This document shows, piece after piece, positions 10,962-21,974 of a DNA stretch of 64,000 bases. The notes under the pieces are model-generated. The model was not told where the DNA came from. It saw nothing but the letters and a program-made list of their open reading frames with translations, and did no database searches. The translations under genes and the position numbers were made by a program. Positions within the stretch are counted from its first letter, which is position 1; every line of letters begins with the position of its first letter. The DNA comes from Galeruca laticollis (Eukaryota > Arthropoda > Insecta > Coleoptera > Chrysomelidae), in assembly GCA_963921935.1 (NCBI GenBank), contig OY998179.1, positions 64,790,804 to 64,854,803 of the forward strand, given 5' to 3'.

Positions 10962-11207
10962 ATGATGACTGACTTCAAACATAATACATATGTACATGTT
11001 GTCAATAAACGTATATCTAAACGAAACCGACTTGATTTCAATCTGTTTAACAAATTAGATAAACTATACCCGGAGGAAAAAATAAAGGAAATGAGCGATG
11101 CGAGATTTTCTAAATTTGTCAGAATTTATCTGATAGAACACTGTTTTTACAGCATTGATGAGTACATGAGCTATTCCTTTGAGAGTGCATTATACTTGAA
11201 TACCTGA
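10962..11207 (+). pseudogene. Second, diverged C-terminal tail of a jockey-like RT
   Basis: This 81-codon frame ends in SKFVRIYLIEHCFYSIDEYM, which aligns with CKFARMFLLEHCFYSIEDFL at the end of the preceding RT frame. Upstream it keeps HNTYVHVVNKRISKRNRLD and LFNKLDKLYPEEKIKEM, typical of the RT tail. It is therefore a remnant of the 3' end of a related element lying just beyond the first, either an older insertion or an internal duplication. Confidence 0.65.
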
Positions 11208-11496
11208 TGAAATATGGTTAACCTACGATAATTGTTTATTTTTTCTATACAGTTCTATACTTTTATATGTTTTTATATAGTTTTTCATCCTTTTATAATA
11301 TGTCTTGGTGTACTTTTAGATTTTTATTCTATTGTAGATATTTTGTAACTATTTCTACTTTTTATTGTGTGATTGTTCTCTTTTTTTTTGTTTTTTCTCA
11401 TAATGTAATTAATTATCTATCAATCGTTTGTAATTATATTAATATTTTATATGAGATGACTATAAACGTGCCCTGTATGTAAAATGGTCAATAAAA

Positions 11497-11498
<2 letters not shown>

Positions 11499-11542
<44 letters not shown>

Positions 11543-11556
11543 ATTATTATTATTAT
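11499..11556. repeat. (TA)n followed by (TTA)n
   Basis: About 20 TA units are followed by six TTA units directly after an AATAAAAG signal. This is the apparent 3' tail of the jockey-like element. Confidence 0.9.
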
Positions 11557-11873
11557 CTTCATGTAAAGAGAAGTTTACATGTGAATGATGAATATACTGT
11601 CACTTTCTCAGATTCTATATCAGGATAATGAGTGTGTTGTTAATCATTGATTGTTAAATTTGATAAATACGAGAATTTTGTTCGTCATGGTTTTGTGTTC
11701 CATTCTAAGACAAGACTTTCTTTTCTTTGAGCATAATTCAAGAATTCTTCAACGCAGAAAACAGAATTGTGGGAATTATATTAATCTGAAACGATGTCTA
11801 CTCTTTATGTTGTCATGAATAGCATCACTCTTCAGAATATTCGAAATATTTCACAAACCTTAAATGAACTTAC
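11557..11873. other. ABCB intron sequence, nothing recognised
   Basis: AT-rich intronic sequence with a small hairpin near 11565-11583 (CATGTAAAG...CTTTACATG-like). No exon of the second half of the nucleotide-binding domain was found here, so the next ABCB exon must lie left of the window. Confidence 0.6.
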
Positions 11874-11999
11874 CCTTCCTTCATTTGGGTCATAGAATCT
11901 TTGAAGTAATTGTATGCAAGTCGTTTTACCACAGCCAGAACTTCCAACAAGAGCAACCGTTTCTCCATTGGTAATGTTCAGATTAAACCCTTGAAGTAT
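11874..11999 (-). CDS. ABCB (P-glycoprotein/Mdr-type) transporter, exon with Walker A of NBD1
   Basis: This 126-base, phase-0 exon encodes 42 residues beginning ILQGFNLNI and containing ETVALVGSSGCGKTTC and LLQRFYDPNEG. GSSGCGKT is the Walker A P-loop that binds ATP in the first nucleotide-binding domain of full-size ABCB exporters. The acceptor (TTTCAG at 12005-12000) and donor (GTAAGT at 11873-11868) are both canonical. It follows the exon at 13895-13671 without phase change, joining RPDVK to ILQGF as expected. Family role: ATP-driven efflux of hydrophobic compounds at the plasma membrane. The Q-loop, signature and Walker B exons are not in the window. Confidence 0.95.
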
Positions 12000-12955
12000 C
12001 TGAAATAGCAAATAAAAACATGTATTAGGAATGAAATTGTTTCATTTCGAGTAACCGTTTTGATTTCATACAAACACGCCAACTAGGAGTCTAGAATAAA
12101 ACAAAAATAATTAATTTTATCCAAGAAAAATTAGGGATTAAACCAGAAATAACTTTTATTGTCTTCCTGCATAATCTAGCATTTTATTAATTAATATTTA
12201 TCTTGTTTCATTCGTTCAAATGGTTGTCACAAATATCTTGATCTCGCAAGAGATCGTTTTTCATCGCAAATAATTCTAATGAAAGAAAGATAAGATTGAA
12301 ATGTACATAGGAAAATTTAAAAAATATTTTCTTCTTTTTTTTATTCATAAAGCTCTGCATCAACCTTGAGGAAAGCTTCGGTTCATTATTCTGTTGGAAA
12401 AGATTCAGCCCATTGTAATTCAAAAGAATTTTGGGAGACTTCATGATTTCTAGTTAATAACTATTGCTAAAACACACCTAGATAATAGTATTACAACTAC
12501 AATGTTTGATAGTAGACACTGTAATACTTCTGAGGGCATTTTTTTGTGTCGTACAAACATGCTTCATTTTACTCGATTTACAAACACATTGTATCATTAT
12601 TTTCATTACAATTGCATTATTGCGTGGAAGAAATCTATCGTTTAATCAAAATCGAGAAATTCTAAACTTGATGATGTGGGATAATAAACGACTCTTATTA
12701 TAACTAACTGTTATACCAACCGGGATGTTTGATATGTGTGCAAGCAAATACACGTATATTAGTTGGACTAAATGTTGAAAACGCTCTTCAGTTTTGGCGT
12801 TAGAAATAATAATACGAAATAGTAAAATGGAAGTTTAAGAGATCATTTTCAATAATGTGTGGTTGTTGAAGATGATTTATAGCAAAAACAGCTGATGAAT
12901 TGAGAAGGATTGTAAAAAATTGGTACATGGTGCAAAGGAATTCGCCCTGGAAATA
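12000..12955. other. ABCB intron, nothing recognised
   Basis: AT-rich intronic sequence with no repeat, exon or transposon end that I can recognise. Short open frames here look random. Confidence 0.55.
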
Positions 12956-12959
12956 TATG

Positions 12960-13530
12960 GCAAACAAACCTAATCAATAACAAGTCGTCAGGAGGAATGA
13001 ATTCATATACTCAGAAGTAGTTATTAATGAGAATGAACATGAAGGCCTGGAAATAAAAACAAGAATCGCAAAAGGTGACAGCAAGTGCGGTAGTTAAAAC
13101 AATACTGTGAAGAGAAAGTATGTACTGGGAAGTACTAGAAAATATACATTACAGTTATAGGAACCTACAGCCACAAGTTGGGAAAGGGAAATATTATCAG
13201 CTGTTTAAGGAGGAAGATTGCTAAGAAGAGTTAGAAGACCTATATGAAATTGCAAACATAACGGTTGTCAAAGCACAGAGAATGAGATGGCGGAGACATG
13301 TAAAAAGAGTAAATAGAAAGAGGTTGCCAAAGCTAGTGCCAAATAAAAACCATATAGAAAAAACAAGAAGAGAAGGACCGATTAATGTAGAAGTGGACTT
13401 GGATGAAATGGAGATTAGTCGGTGTTAAGGGATAGCGTCAAATAGAAGTGAATGTCCAACGGTAGCTCAAAAATATTGCAAGGAAAATGGCGGAAGGAAA
13501 GGCACGAACTAAAATGTGGTGAAATTTAGT
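12960..13530 (+). pseudogene. Old non-LTR reverse transcriptase C-terminal remnant
   Basis: Across several frames the plus strand still reads ELEDLYEIANITVVKAQRMRW and RRHVKRVNRKRLPK, then KTRREGPINVEVDLDEMEI. This is the pattern of the C-terminal tail of many insect non-LTR RTs (RLRWxGHVxRM, then a GRPxxRW block). Stops and frameshifts are frequent, so it is an ancient insertion in the ABCB intron. The clade is not resolved; an RTE-like origin is a guess. Confidence 0.55.
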
Positions 13531-13670
13531 AGTAGTAAAGTTATATCATGATGCAGGCCTCCATGGTCCTAAGAGCTTCGCAATAATAAATATAAATAAC
13601 GATAAATATTTTTGGCAAATATGTACAATTCCTAAGAATGAATTTAAATATATATCAATATAATCATTAC

Positions 13671-13895
13671 CTTGACGTCGGGTCTGGAAGGATAATTGAA
13701 AATAACGTTATCAAAAGTAATATTCGAAGAAAACGATTTCAATTTTTTGCCAGTGTGCAAGTATTTCTTAATTTTTGGTTCGCTATCTAATACCGCGAAA
13801 ATTTTTTGGGCAGCACCTTTAGCAGCTCCAAATGTTTCTAATATAGGAGCAGCTAATCCGATGTTCCAAGTTGCCATCAAAGTACAAAAGAAAAC
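13671..13895 (-). CDS. ABCB transporter, exon joining TMD1 to NBD1
   Basis: This 225-base, phase-0 exon encodes 75 residues. The end of transmembrane helix 6 and the linker helix are VFFCTLMATWNIGLAAP and GAAKGAAQKIFAVLD. The start of NBD1 follows with ITFDNVIFNYPSRPDVK, including the aromatic A-loop (Tyr of FNYPSRP) that stacks on the ATP adenine in this family. The splice sites are TTTTTCAG acceptor and GTAATG donor. Upstream it joins the exon at 34031-33711 (TPGNMVA then VFFC) across an intron of about 19.8 kb that holds the 15.2-kb palindromic element. Confidence 0.95.
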
Positions 13896-15374
13896 CTGAA
13901 AAATCATAACATATTTATATAAACAAATTTTTTATATGGACTTGTGATTAGTCCAGTCGATAAGACGCATCACAAGTAACTGAAATAGTAACAAATACTT
14001 TTTGGGTCATTACATTTGCGGTGAAAAATGTATATGACTCTGTCAATATTTTGGTTTTACCTGAGTTGAGCTTTTTATGTCCTCAACGTATTGTTACTGT
14101 AGTTTTTGTAATCCACTATTTTATGTATTATATCTTTGTAAAAGTGTTATAGTAAAGTCGTTTTTGGAATAATTTTTGTCTGCAGTATACGAAACTGGGG
14201 CCAAGACGAGCTAAGAGAAGCGCAAGGGCACTACCTACCTTTTTTCAAAGCGCTTCGTCGTTTTTTTGAATCCGCATAACTTGGGTTGGGATTAAGGTAG
14301 ATAAACAAAATTCTCGGGATATGTCAATAGCTGGCTTATCAAACATATGAAGTTTTAATTGCATAGCTTTAATACATTCGATTTTACTGATATCGAATAA
14401 ACCCAGTTTTCGTCACTAACTCATTCATTGATGATGATCATCAAAATTCGTAGGGTACTTCCTGAAGTCGTAGAAAGCTGAAATTTGGTACGCAAGATAG
14501 TTTTAGAATAAAACCAACAAAAAATTCCAAATCTTCGAACTTTTACCCCCCAACCCCTACTAGGGAATGGAAAGTTTGTAGTTCCGCAACGTAAGTTGAT
14601 AGTTGATATAGGGACTCCTTGATATTTATACATAATAAAATACATATTTCAGGACTTTTAGTAAATTACCCACATTCACATACACTAGAGGGATAAAGCG
14701 ACGAATTGATAATTTTGCTCACATGAATATCGATTTTCTCAGCAATTACAAAACGTATGACACTTCGTAATCAGACTGTTTGTTTATTTGAATTCAATTT
14801 GACGGTTGCATCTCATAACTGATTCACTTTTATAACAGAAAAAAGGCAATTCTGCCACGTCAAGATTTGAAGTAATCCTAACCTAAATGCTATATTTCGT
14901 TTTATTAGGAGTTTTCATGTTTTTTTTCGAAAATTGGAGCTGACCTATTTCAAAGTAACACCCTTAGTCCCTTATCCTTCAAACCCCTTCGCTAAACGTA
15001 TTGAACTTCAATTTTTTGATTTGGGTAGCTTGGTCTTCGATCTTGCCGTAGGTGGCTGGATCTTTGGTACAATGTGGAAATATGCATATGCCTCAGAAAC
15101 TTTGACAATAACCAATAATAACATTAAGAAAATACATGGTATATATCAAAGAACTGAGATGTTAATGTTGGATGAAATCCTTTAGGATAGTGTTTTAGTG
15201 TTCATATCATAATCATTAGAAGAAATATAGAAATGAAGAACGCTACCGAGACCACTCTGCGACTGAATTGGAGCTTGACTGGTCACGCTGCTAGATAACT
15301 GATGGCTTACGAACAAAGAAAATAATACAGTGGCGATCAATAGTGGAAGTAGAAGACCCATAACCTTGGAAGGG
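13896..15374. other. ABCB intron left of the palindromic element, nothing recognised
   Basis: AT-rich unique-looking sequence. The open frames at 14421-14645 and 14934-15185 show no family pattern or splice context. It ends at GAAGGG (15369-15374), the proposed target duplication of the palindromic element. Confidence 0.55.
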
Positions 15375-15420
15375 AGTAGGAGTCGCGTCGATTTCAGACC
15401 AGCCCCACCACTCTCCCTTT

Positions 15421-15480
15421 GACGTCATGACCACGCCTTCTGACGTCACATGACCACGCCCTTAGACGTCATGGCGCTGT
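15421..15480. promoter_or_regulatory. Three subterminal GACGTC / GACCACGCC repeats, left end
   Basis: GACGTCATGACCACGCC at 15421, TGACGTCACATGACCACGCC at 15441 and AGACGTCATGG at 15464 form a series spaced about 21-23 bases. The same series is present in inverse at 30519-30570. TGACGTCA is the CRE/ATF palindrome. The regular spacing near a terminus could equally be initiator- or transposase-binding iterons. The function is inferred. Confidence 0.5.
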
Positions 15481-15870
15481 CATCTGTCATCTGTCAAATG
15501 TGTCATCTGTGTCAACAGTCATCTGTCATGTGTTCTGTGTCATCTGTCATGTGTGCTGTGTCATCTGTCGTATGTGCCATATGACATATCTGTCATAAGT
15601 GTCGTATGCGTCATCTGTCAAATGTGTCAACAGTCAAGTGTTCTGTGACATCTGTCATGTGTTCTGTGTCATCTGTCATAAGTGTCGTATGTGCCAAATG
15701 TCATATGTGCCATAAGTGTCGTATGTGTCATCTGTCAAATGTGTCCACAGTCATCTGTCGCCTGTCAAATGTGCCATATGCCATATGTGCGATAAGTGTT
15801 GTATGTGTCATCTGTCAGCAGTCACATGTAACTTATGTTCTGTGTCGACTCTCATGTGTTCCGTGTAGTC
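15480..15870. repeat. TGTCATCTGTCA-type minisatellite, left terminal repeat
   Basis: Degenerate copies of TGTCATNTGTCA and TGTCGTATGTG-like words of about 10-22 bases are repeated in tandem. Sparser copies continue to about 16080. The apparent Cys-rich open frame at 15606-15917 is a translation of this repeat. Confidence 0.9.
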
Positions 15871-17250
15871 CTGTGACGTCATCAGTGCCATCTTTAGGCC
15901 CACCACTCTGCCTCTGAATGGTCAGCCATTCTCATCTGTGATTGGTCAAACAATGGTATGAGACGTATGTCTTATACCGTATAATCTGTGTCGTCTGTCA
16001 AATGTGTCTTATGTCGTGTAATTTGTGTCGTCTATCAAATGTGTCTTATGCCGCATAATCTGTGTCGTCTGTCATCTAAACTGACAACATACATTACACG
16101 CCATCTGTCAGTTAACGTGTTCGTCAATAAAAAAACAACAACCTTATAATAATCTTTATGAAAAATACAACACATTTTTATAAATAAACGTTTCCAATCC
16201 ATAAACCTTTTCAAAAGATTCCTCTTCGTTTTTTCCATTTGTCTTTTTGTTTTATAAAGGCAAAGATACTTCATCACTTATTTTTTCAATCATCATAAAG
16301 TCTACGCAGAGAATATTTCCAACAACTGTATACCTAAAAAAAATGTCATAAAAAACACATTTTTACTTACTTTTCAAAAACCATCCATGATTCCTATCAA
16401 TTGTTTTTTCCATATGATACATATATTTGTCGAAATACTCTTTTTTCATTACTAATATAAACTCACTTTTTAAAAAACCATACATTAGTATTTCTGTTTT
16501 GTATCAGTACATTACACACACGTGTATTGAATTTGATTAAATGAATAATAACCTCGACCCCATAGGTCACCAAACAAATAAGTTAAGATAAGAATGTAAT
16601 TTGATAAATTCGTCAATATTTTCATTACACAGGGTGTAGTAATAAAGTTAATATTTGTCAATATTTGTTTTAGTAAACAACATTGTTAAACTTTCATTTT
16701 CTTCTAATATACTGGTTGATTGAGTATATACAAAGTGTAGTCATGAAATTATTATATACGGAGGTATGATTGTGACGTGTACGTTATTCAATGTTAAGAA
16801 ATTGAATTGGTGAACAGAAACAACTTCTAGAATGAAATTGACTGTCTCGACCCTTACTTCGTGGAATATGCTCATATTAGTGTTTTTAAATGAAACTCAA
16901 GGTCTCTAGTTAATTCCACAATATAATACAAGTTATTGAAAATTCTAAAAAATTGACAATTGTTTCGATAAATCAATATCATCGTCAGAATGACAGAAGT
17001 TACATTTCATTTTATGCCTACCTGATGTTTAGTAGTTATATTTTTGGCTAGACCAAGAAGTAACCTAACTTGTGATTGGCTTAATATATGTTTATAGAAG
17101 AAGAAGAAGATGTGATATTACAAATATTGAAGCTTAGATATTATTAGCCCTATGGTGATATCCTGGATATCATTTTTCCAATTAAGATCAGTATAACTGT
17201 GCAATGATATAGAAAACCAGGAAAACTATATCTGCTGATCTTTACAATTA

Positions 17251-17979
17251 TCACTTAAGAAGACAGTTTATTAGTGGAGAATTCCCTAGATTCAACTGTT
17301 CATTGACAACTTCATATTGTGGGTTTCTTAAATGTCTTCTAATTTCCAGTTCTTCAAGGAAATCCAGTTCTTGTTTCTTTTCACAAATATGCAGCACTTC
17401 TAGTTCTGTGTTAGGTGTCAATGAATGATTGGTTTCAAGTAGATGTTTTGCGTAGTGGGATTTATCTGGTTGTTTTAATCTGTAAGCTCGTAAGTGCTCA
17501 CTGTATCGTATTTCAAAATTCCTAAGGGTCTGACCCAAATAGACAGCATTACATTCTGGACATTTGAGTTTATATATACCTGACTTCTTTAATAGTGGTA
17601 TTTTTGTTTTTACATTTAACAATTTTGTACTAACGTTACTTTCTGTTTTAAAAGAAATTGTTGCATTTGTTGCTGAAGATATTATCTTTGAAATATTATT
17701 AGAAATATTTCCTGCATATGTGATGGTTTTATAAGTTTTAATTTCATCAGCTTGCTTAGGATATATTAGTTGTAATGCAACTTTTTTCTCTTTTTTACTA
17801 ATTAGTTTATTTATCATATCTAATGGATAACCGTTAGATGTTGCTATTTGTCTAATTGTATTAATCTCTCTATCAAAATTACATTTGTTCATAGGAACTG
17901 AAAAAGCTCTATGTATCATTGAATTATATGCTGCTAGTCTGTGTGAGACAGGGTAGTTAGAATTGAATGGAATTGTCAC
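17251..17979 (-). CDS. Penelope-like element GIY-YIG endonuclease, left copy
   Basis: This 242-residue frame is the C-terminal part of a Penelope polyprotein. It reads KLKCPECNAVYLGQTLRNFE, then RYSEHLRAY, then HYAKHLLETNHSL and a C-terminal LEELEIRRHL. The layout, a CxxC linker then a Y-x-G-QT core with downstream R, H and E residues, is the GIY-YIG nuclease used to nick DNA in endonuclease-plus Penelope-like elements. The first Met is probably internal, because the RT that normally precedes is absent; the frame begins near the palindrome centre. It is nearly identical to the right copy at 18189-18917. Confidence 0.85.
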   Translation of the reverse strand: MTIPFNSNYPVSHRLAAYNSMIHRAFSVPMNKCNFDREINTIRQIATSNGYPLDMINKLISKKEKKVALQLIYPKQADEIKTYKTITYAGNISNNISKIISSATNATISFKTESNVSTKLLNVKTKIPLLKKSGIYKLKCPECNAVYLGQTLRNFEIRYSEHLRAYRLKQPDKSHYAKHLLETNHSLTPNTELEVLHICEKKQELDFLEELEIRRHLRNPQYEVVNEQLNLGNSPLINCLLK

Positions 17980-18188
17980 ATTAGTCTGTGTTGGTTTTCG
18001 GTAAATTGAATAATCAAGTACATTATTAACTCTTTGAATTTTTCAACCACATCAATAATTTACACCCGAAAATTAAATTTACATTAGAAATTGAAGAAAA
18101 TAGCTCAATCAATTTTCTTGATTTAAAAATTCAAAGAGTTAATAATGTACTTGATTATTCAATTTACCGAAAACCAACACAGACTGAT

Positions 18189-18917
18189 GTGACAATTCCA
18201 TTCAATTCTAACCACCCTGTCTCACACAGACTAGCAGCATATAATTCAATGATACATAGAGCTTTTTCAGTTTTTATGAACAAATGTAATTTTGATATAG
18301 AGAATAATACAATTAGACAAATAGCAACATCTAACGGTTATCCATTAGATATGATAAATAAACTAATTAGTAAAAAAGAGAAAAAAGTGGCATTACAACT
18401 AATATATCCTAAGCAAGCTGATGAAATTAAAACTTATAAAACCATCACATATGCAGTAAATATTTCTAATAATATTTCAAAGATAATATCTTCAGCAACG
18501 AATGCAACAATTTCTTTTAAAAGAGAAAGTAACGTTAGTACAAAATTGTTAAATGTAAAAACAAAAATACCACTATTAAAGAAGTCAGGTATATATAAAC
18601 TCAAATGTCCAGAATGTAATGCTGTCTATTTGGGTCAGACCCTTAGGAATTTTGAAATACGATACAGTGGGCACTTACGAGCTTACAGATTAAAACAACC
18701 AGATAAATCCCACTACGCAAAACATCTACTTGACACCAATCATTCATTGACACCTAACACAGAACTAGAAGTGCTGCATATTTGTGAAAAGAAACAAGAA
18801 CTGGATTCCCTTGAAGAACTGGGAATTAGAAGACATTTGAGAAACCCACAATATGAAGTTGTCAATGAACAGTTGAATCTAGGGAATTCTCCACTAATAA
18901 ACTGTCTTCTTAAGTGA
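18189..18917 (+). CDS. Penelope-like element GIY-YIG endonuclease, right copy
   Basis: This 242-residue frame is the inverted partner of 17979-17251. They differ at roughly a dozen residues, for example HLDTNHSL-type and RYSGHLRAY changes. The same CPECNAVYLGQT core is present. The frame is open but lacks RT. It is followed at 18930 by a nested terminal-only Penelope insertion in its 3' UTR. The centre between the two frames (about 18000-18180) is itself a palindrome containing the INFLDLKIQRVNN coding block in both orientations. Confidence 0.85.
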   Translation: MTIPFNSNHPVSHRLAAYNSMIHRAFSVFMNKCNFDIENNTIRQIATSNGYPLDMINKLISKKEKKVALQLIYPKQADEIKTYKTITYAVNISNNISKIISSATNATISFKRESNVSTKLLNVKTKIPLLKKSGIYKLKCPECNAVYLGQTLRNFEIRYSGHLRAYRLKQPDKSHYAKHLLDTNHSLTPNTELEVLHICEKKQELDSLEELGIRRHLRNPQYEVVNEQLNLGNSPLINCLLK

Positions 18918-18929
18918 TAATTGTAAAGA

Positions 18930-19182
18930 AATTGACTGTCTCGACCCTTACTTCGTGGAATATGCTCATATTAGTGTTTTTAAATGAAACTCAAGGTCTC
19001 TAGTTAATTCCACAATATAATACAAGTTATTGAAAATTCTAAAAAATTGACAATTGTTTCGATAAATCAATATCATCGATGATATTGATTTATCGAAACA
19101 ATTGTCAATTTTTTAGAATTTTCAATAACTTGTATTATATTGTGGAATTAACTAGAGACCTTGAGTTTCATTTAAAAACACA
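18930..19182. mobile_element. Nested terminal-only Penelope insertion
   Basis: The 14-bp duplication GATAATTGTAAAGA (18916-18929 and 19183-19196) flanks 253 bases. These consist only of the family's left terminus followed by its inverse, joined at AATATCATCGATGATATT (about 19070). It carries no coding sequence. The family has therefore inserted into itself as a MITE-sized palindrome. Confidence 0.85.
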
Positions 19183-19881
19183 GATAATTGTAAAGATCAG
19201 CAGATATAGTTTTCCTGGTTTTCTATATCATTGCACAGTTATACTGATCTTAATTGGAAAAATGATATCCAGGATATCACCATAGGGCTAATAATATCTA
19301 AGCTTCAATATTTGTAATATCACATCTTCTTCTCTTTCTATAAACATATATTAAGCCAATCACAAGTTAGGTTACTTCTTGGTCTAGCCAAAAATATAAC
19401 TACTAAACATCAGGTAGGCATAAAATGAAATGTAACTTCTGTCATTCTGACGATGATATTGATTTATCGAAACAATTGTCAATTTTTTAGAATTTTCAAT
19501 AACTTGTATTATATTGTGGAATTAACTAGAGACCTTGAGTTTCATTTAAAAACACTAACTTCTAGAATGATGAAAATTTTTAACTTCAATTCAAAAAGTA
19601 TATTTTATTATCAATCATAAAAAGTTGTAATTTTGTCTAGTAAAGTCCTCAACTGCTGTTTCAATTCTTCATCTGGACAGGGTATTCCAAAATGATTCCA
19701 ACTAAATTTTCCTGCTTGCACAACTTTTTTTGTATATTGTTATGCAAAACTGTCCGAAAATAAGCGAAGACTTATTTCCACGATTGCTATCAATAAGAGC
19801 GTCTAAAGCAATACCCAGTTTAGTGATCGCCAGATCGTAGAAGTGTTAACATATCACAGTATAAGCGAGTTATACGGGAGT

Positions 19882-21867
19882 TAGGTAACACCGACTAACG
19901 AAAGATTCGGAATATGGTTACTTACCGAAAATATAGACAATCTAATTACGGATATTGGAAATATCGATTACACGGACGGAGAAGAGCTACTGAGAGAGGC
20001 ACTTAGACCAATAACGGATCCATTTCGTGACAATATAATGGTAGTAAAGTTATGCGGTTCGGAAGACTGTAATGGAGGGAGTGGACTAGTGAAAAATAAA
20101 ATTTGTGGCTTGTTTAATAGTTACCTTCGAGAGAAATTTGGTGACCTTGTTTCTGCGAGACACGGAGTTAAAGTCAAGGTACCCTTCTTTTTGCACAGCG
20201 ACAATCGGATGGCCCAAGGTATTCGAGAAGTTCTTGGAGAAAGTATGGAAAGAGTTACGAAAAAATATGCTAAACCTGTATATATACCATATAAAGTGGA
20301 ACCAGCAGATGTAAATGTGGAAACACTGTTAAAAGAATTAACCGAATTATTTAAACAATTGCAAAAAGAAGACTATTATCTTCTAGACCTCGATATTACT
20401 CAAGACTTCTGTGGGGTGTTCCAGAAAAAAGAAATGACAAACTACTTAGCAAGTAAATTTAACTTTCGTAAACATGGAATGTATCGGGAGAATTGTAAAG
20501 TAATTGTAAATAATAATACAGTCGGAAATGATTGCCTTACGTGGCTTACATCTAACGCGAGGGTTAAAATATACAACAAATTCATTTGTCAAATTACCAG
20601 TCCTGGTGTTAACAAGAGCATTGTTAAAGATATTATAGATTTCGTGAACTGTCCAGATAAGAGATTAAAAGACACAATATTTAACAATATACTGCAATAT
20701 GTATACTGGGGGAACAGTAGTACAAGGAAATTAACCGGTCTACAGATAAGTTTAACAATGGAACCCAACGCAAGAAATAAAGTGGTAAATTATTGTCTTC
20801 CTGAATTTAGTTTTAACTTTTCACCTATTAATTATATAGAGATCGTAGAGGATACGTGTAATAAGGAGAAAAATGTTCGAATTTCTCAAAAATGCTATAT
20901 TAAGGCTGGAAATACATTCTTTACCCGGTCGTCCACACTGTTTAGCACTATCCCGGAAGATATCGACATCCAGGAGCTCGGACTGGTATCTACATGTAAT
21001 ATTATACCCAAAGTTCTAAGGAAAAGGGTGAACAAAAATAGTAAGCTAATGCCTTTTGTACTAAAAGAAATAACACAAATTTACCATATTTCTGTATTAT
21101 CTGTAAAGAAACGGAAATTAGAAATGGAGGAAACAGAATTGAAGAAAAGGAAGATAGAGTATTTAGAAAATACAGCTACGATTAAAATGGAATATAAACA
21201 TTTCTTGGAGAAAGAACAGAAGATAGCAGAATTAGAGGACAGACTAGAAGATTATTTCTGCACCAGGTGGAAAAACTTAGGGCCCTCTGGAGAGTACAGC
21301 GTATCCGCGTATACCGTTAACAACAAAAATAAATATACCTATGTAGGAGTTTTGGCGCATAAGGAAGGGCGAAGAGACGTCTACTACTTAAAGGGTTACC
21401 ACAAAAATACGTTTTTACACGTTTACATTAATAGAGAAGCTCTTGTTGCAGATGGTTATGTCACATTACTATATAACAATGGAATGGAAATAATATGTTT
21501 GCCAACCGAAAAACCATTTGCTAGCTTTACTACAAATGGATATACGAGTTTTAACGATAACACATTTGCCAAAATCGAAAACTTGCAATTTTACATAGGC
21601 GCATGGAAGAATATAGACGTTCCATTTACCCAAGTGGAGGTGGAGAGAGTTACTATCGTTACAATGCAAGAAATTGCGGATAGCATAAAATTTAGGGATT
21701 ATCATCGACTAGAAGTATTTGCAGAAGGTACAGAACTGGTAATATCTGGAATTGAAGAAGTTATGCATAGAGGTAGAATATACTTAGATTATAGGATAAC
21801 AATAAAAATTGACGTGTTAGAACATACACCAAACAGAAACAAAGAGAGAGTTGTATTATGTGTATAA
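19882..21867 (+). pseudogene. Palindromic-element gene 1, arm A copy (unrecognised protein)
   Basis: A 609-residue frame is open from Met at 20038, but homology with arm B begins earlier. There the arm-A copy has lost the ATG (now ATA, with a small deletion) and has a TAG at 19882-19884. Visible features are LLDLDITQDF near residue 117, ARVKIYNKF near 174, WGNSSTRKLTG near 222, a Lys/Glu-rich coiled coil at about 355-410, and a C-terminal domain starting GEYSVSAYTVNNKNKYTY. Compared with arm B it lacks 75 residues after KDTI and 26 residues near the C-terminus, both in frame. AATAAA lies at 21895. I do not recognise the family. The DLDIT-x-DF, then K-IYNK, then R-x-E order faintly recalls Rep_trans-type rolling-circle initiators, which is only a hypothesis. 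Confidence 0.6.
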
Positions 21868-21974
21868 GTTTTGTTGAACCTGTATAAATATTCTAATAAA
21901 ACTTTTAAAGATATCGTTGTATTACAAATTTTTCCACCTTTGTTCTTATTCAATGTTAAACCATCTATCTGGAA

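Larger units (their letters stand above)
8317..11498 (+). mobile_element. Jockey/CR1-group non-LTR retrotransposon, 5'-truncated
   Basis: This element of about 3.2 kb begins inside the apurinic-type endonuclease and continues through RT to a 3' UTR and an (AT)n(TTA)n tail near 11500. Loss of the 5' half at a microsatellite boundary fits incomplete reverse transcription. A second tail-like coding block lies downstream at 10962-11207. The orientation is opposite to the R4/Dong array and to the ABCB gene. Confidence 0.85.
15375..16835. repeat. Left long terminal inverted repeat of the palindromic element
   Basis: This segment is inversely repeated at 28490-30613. It contains the AGTAG tip, three GACGTC motifs, a TGTCATCTGTCA-type minisatellite and a region with ATTGGTCA (CCAAT-box-like). 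An AT-rich inner part follows, ending at the Penelope insertion site. The arms have diverged by scattered substitutions and indels, so the copies have been evolving separately. Confidence 0.85.
16836..19556. mobile_element. Penelope-like element insertion 1: head-to-head palindrome in arm A
   Basis: The insertion is flanked by a perfect 14-bp duplication AACTTCTAGAATGA (16822-16835 and 19557-19570). Arm B carries the same sequence once, uninterrupted, at 28491-28508 in inverse, which is the empty site. The insert contains two GIY-YIG endonuclease frames pointing away from each other from a centre near 18090. Both outer ends are inverted copies of the same terminal sequence, and the left end carries about 40 extra bases (CTGTCTCGACCCTTAC...) absent from the right. 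Penelope-like elements are known to form inverted pseudo-LTR arrangements with a short asymmetric tail. No RT domain remains. Confidence 0.88.
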
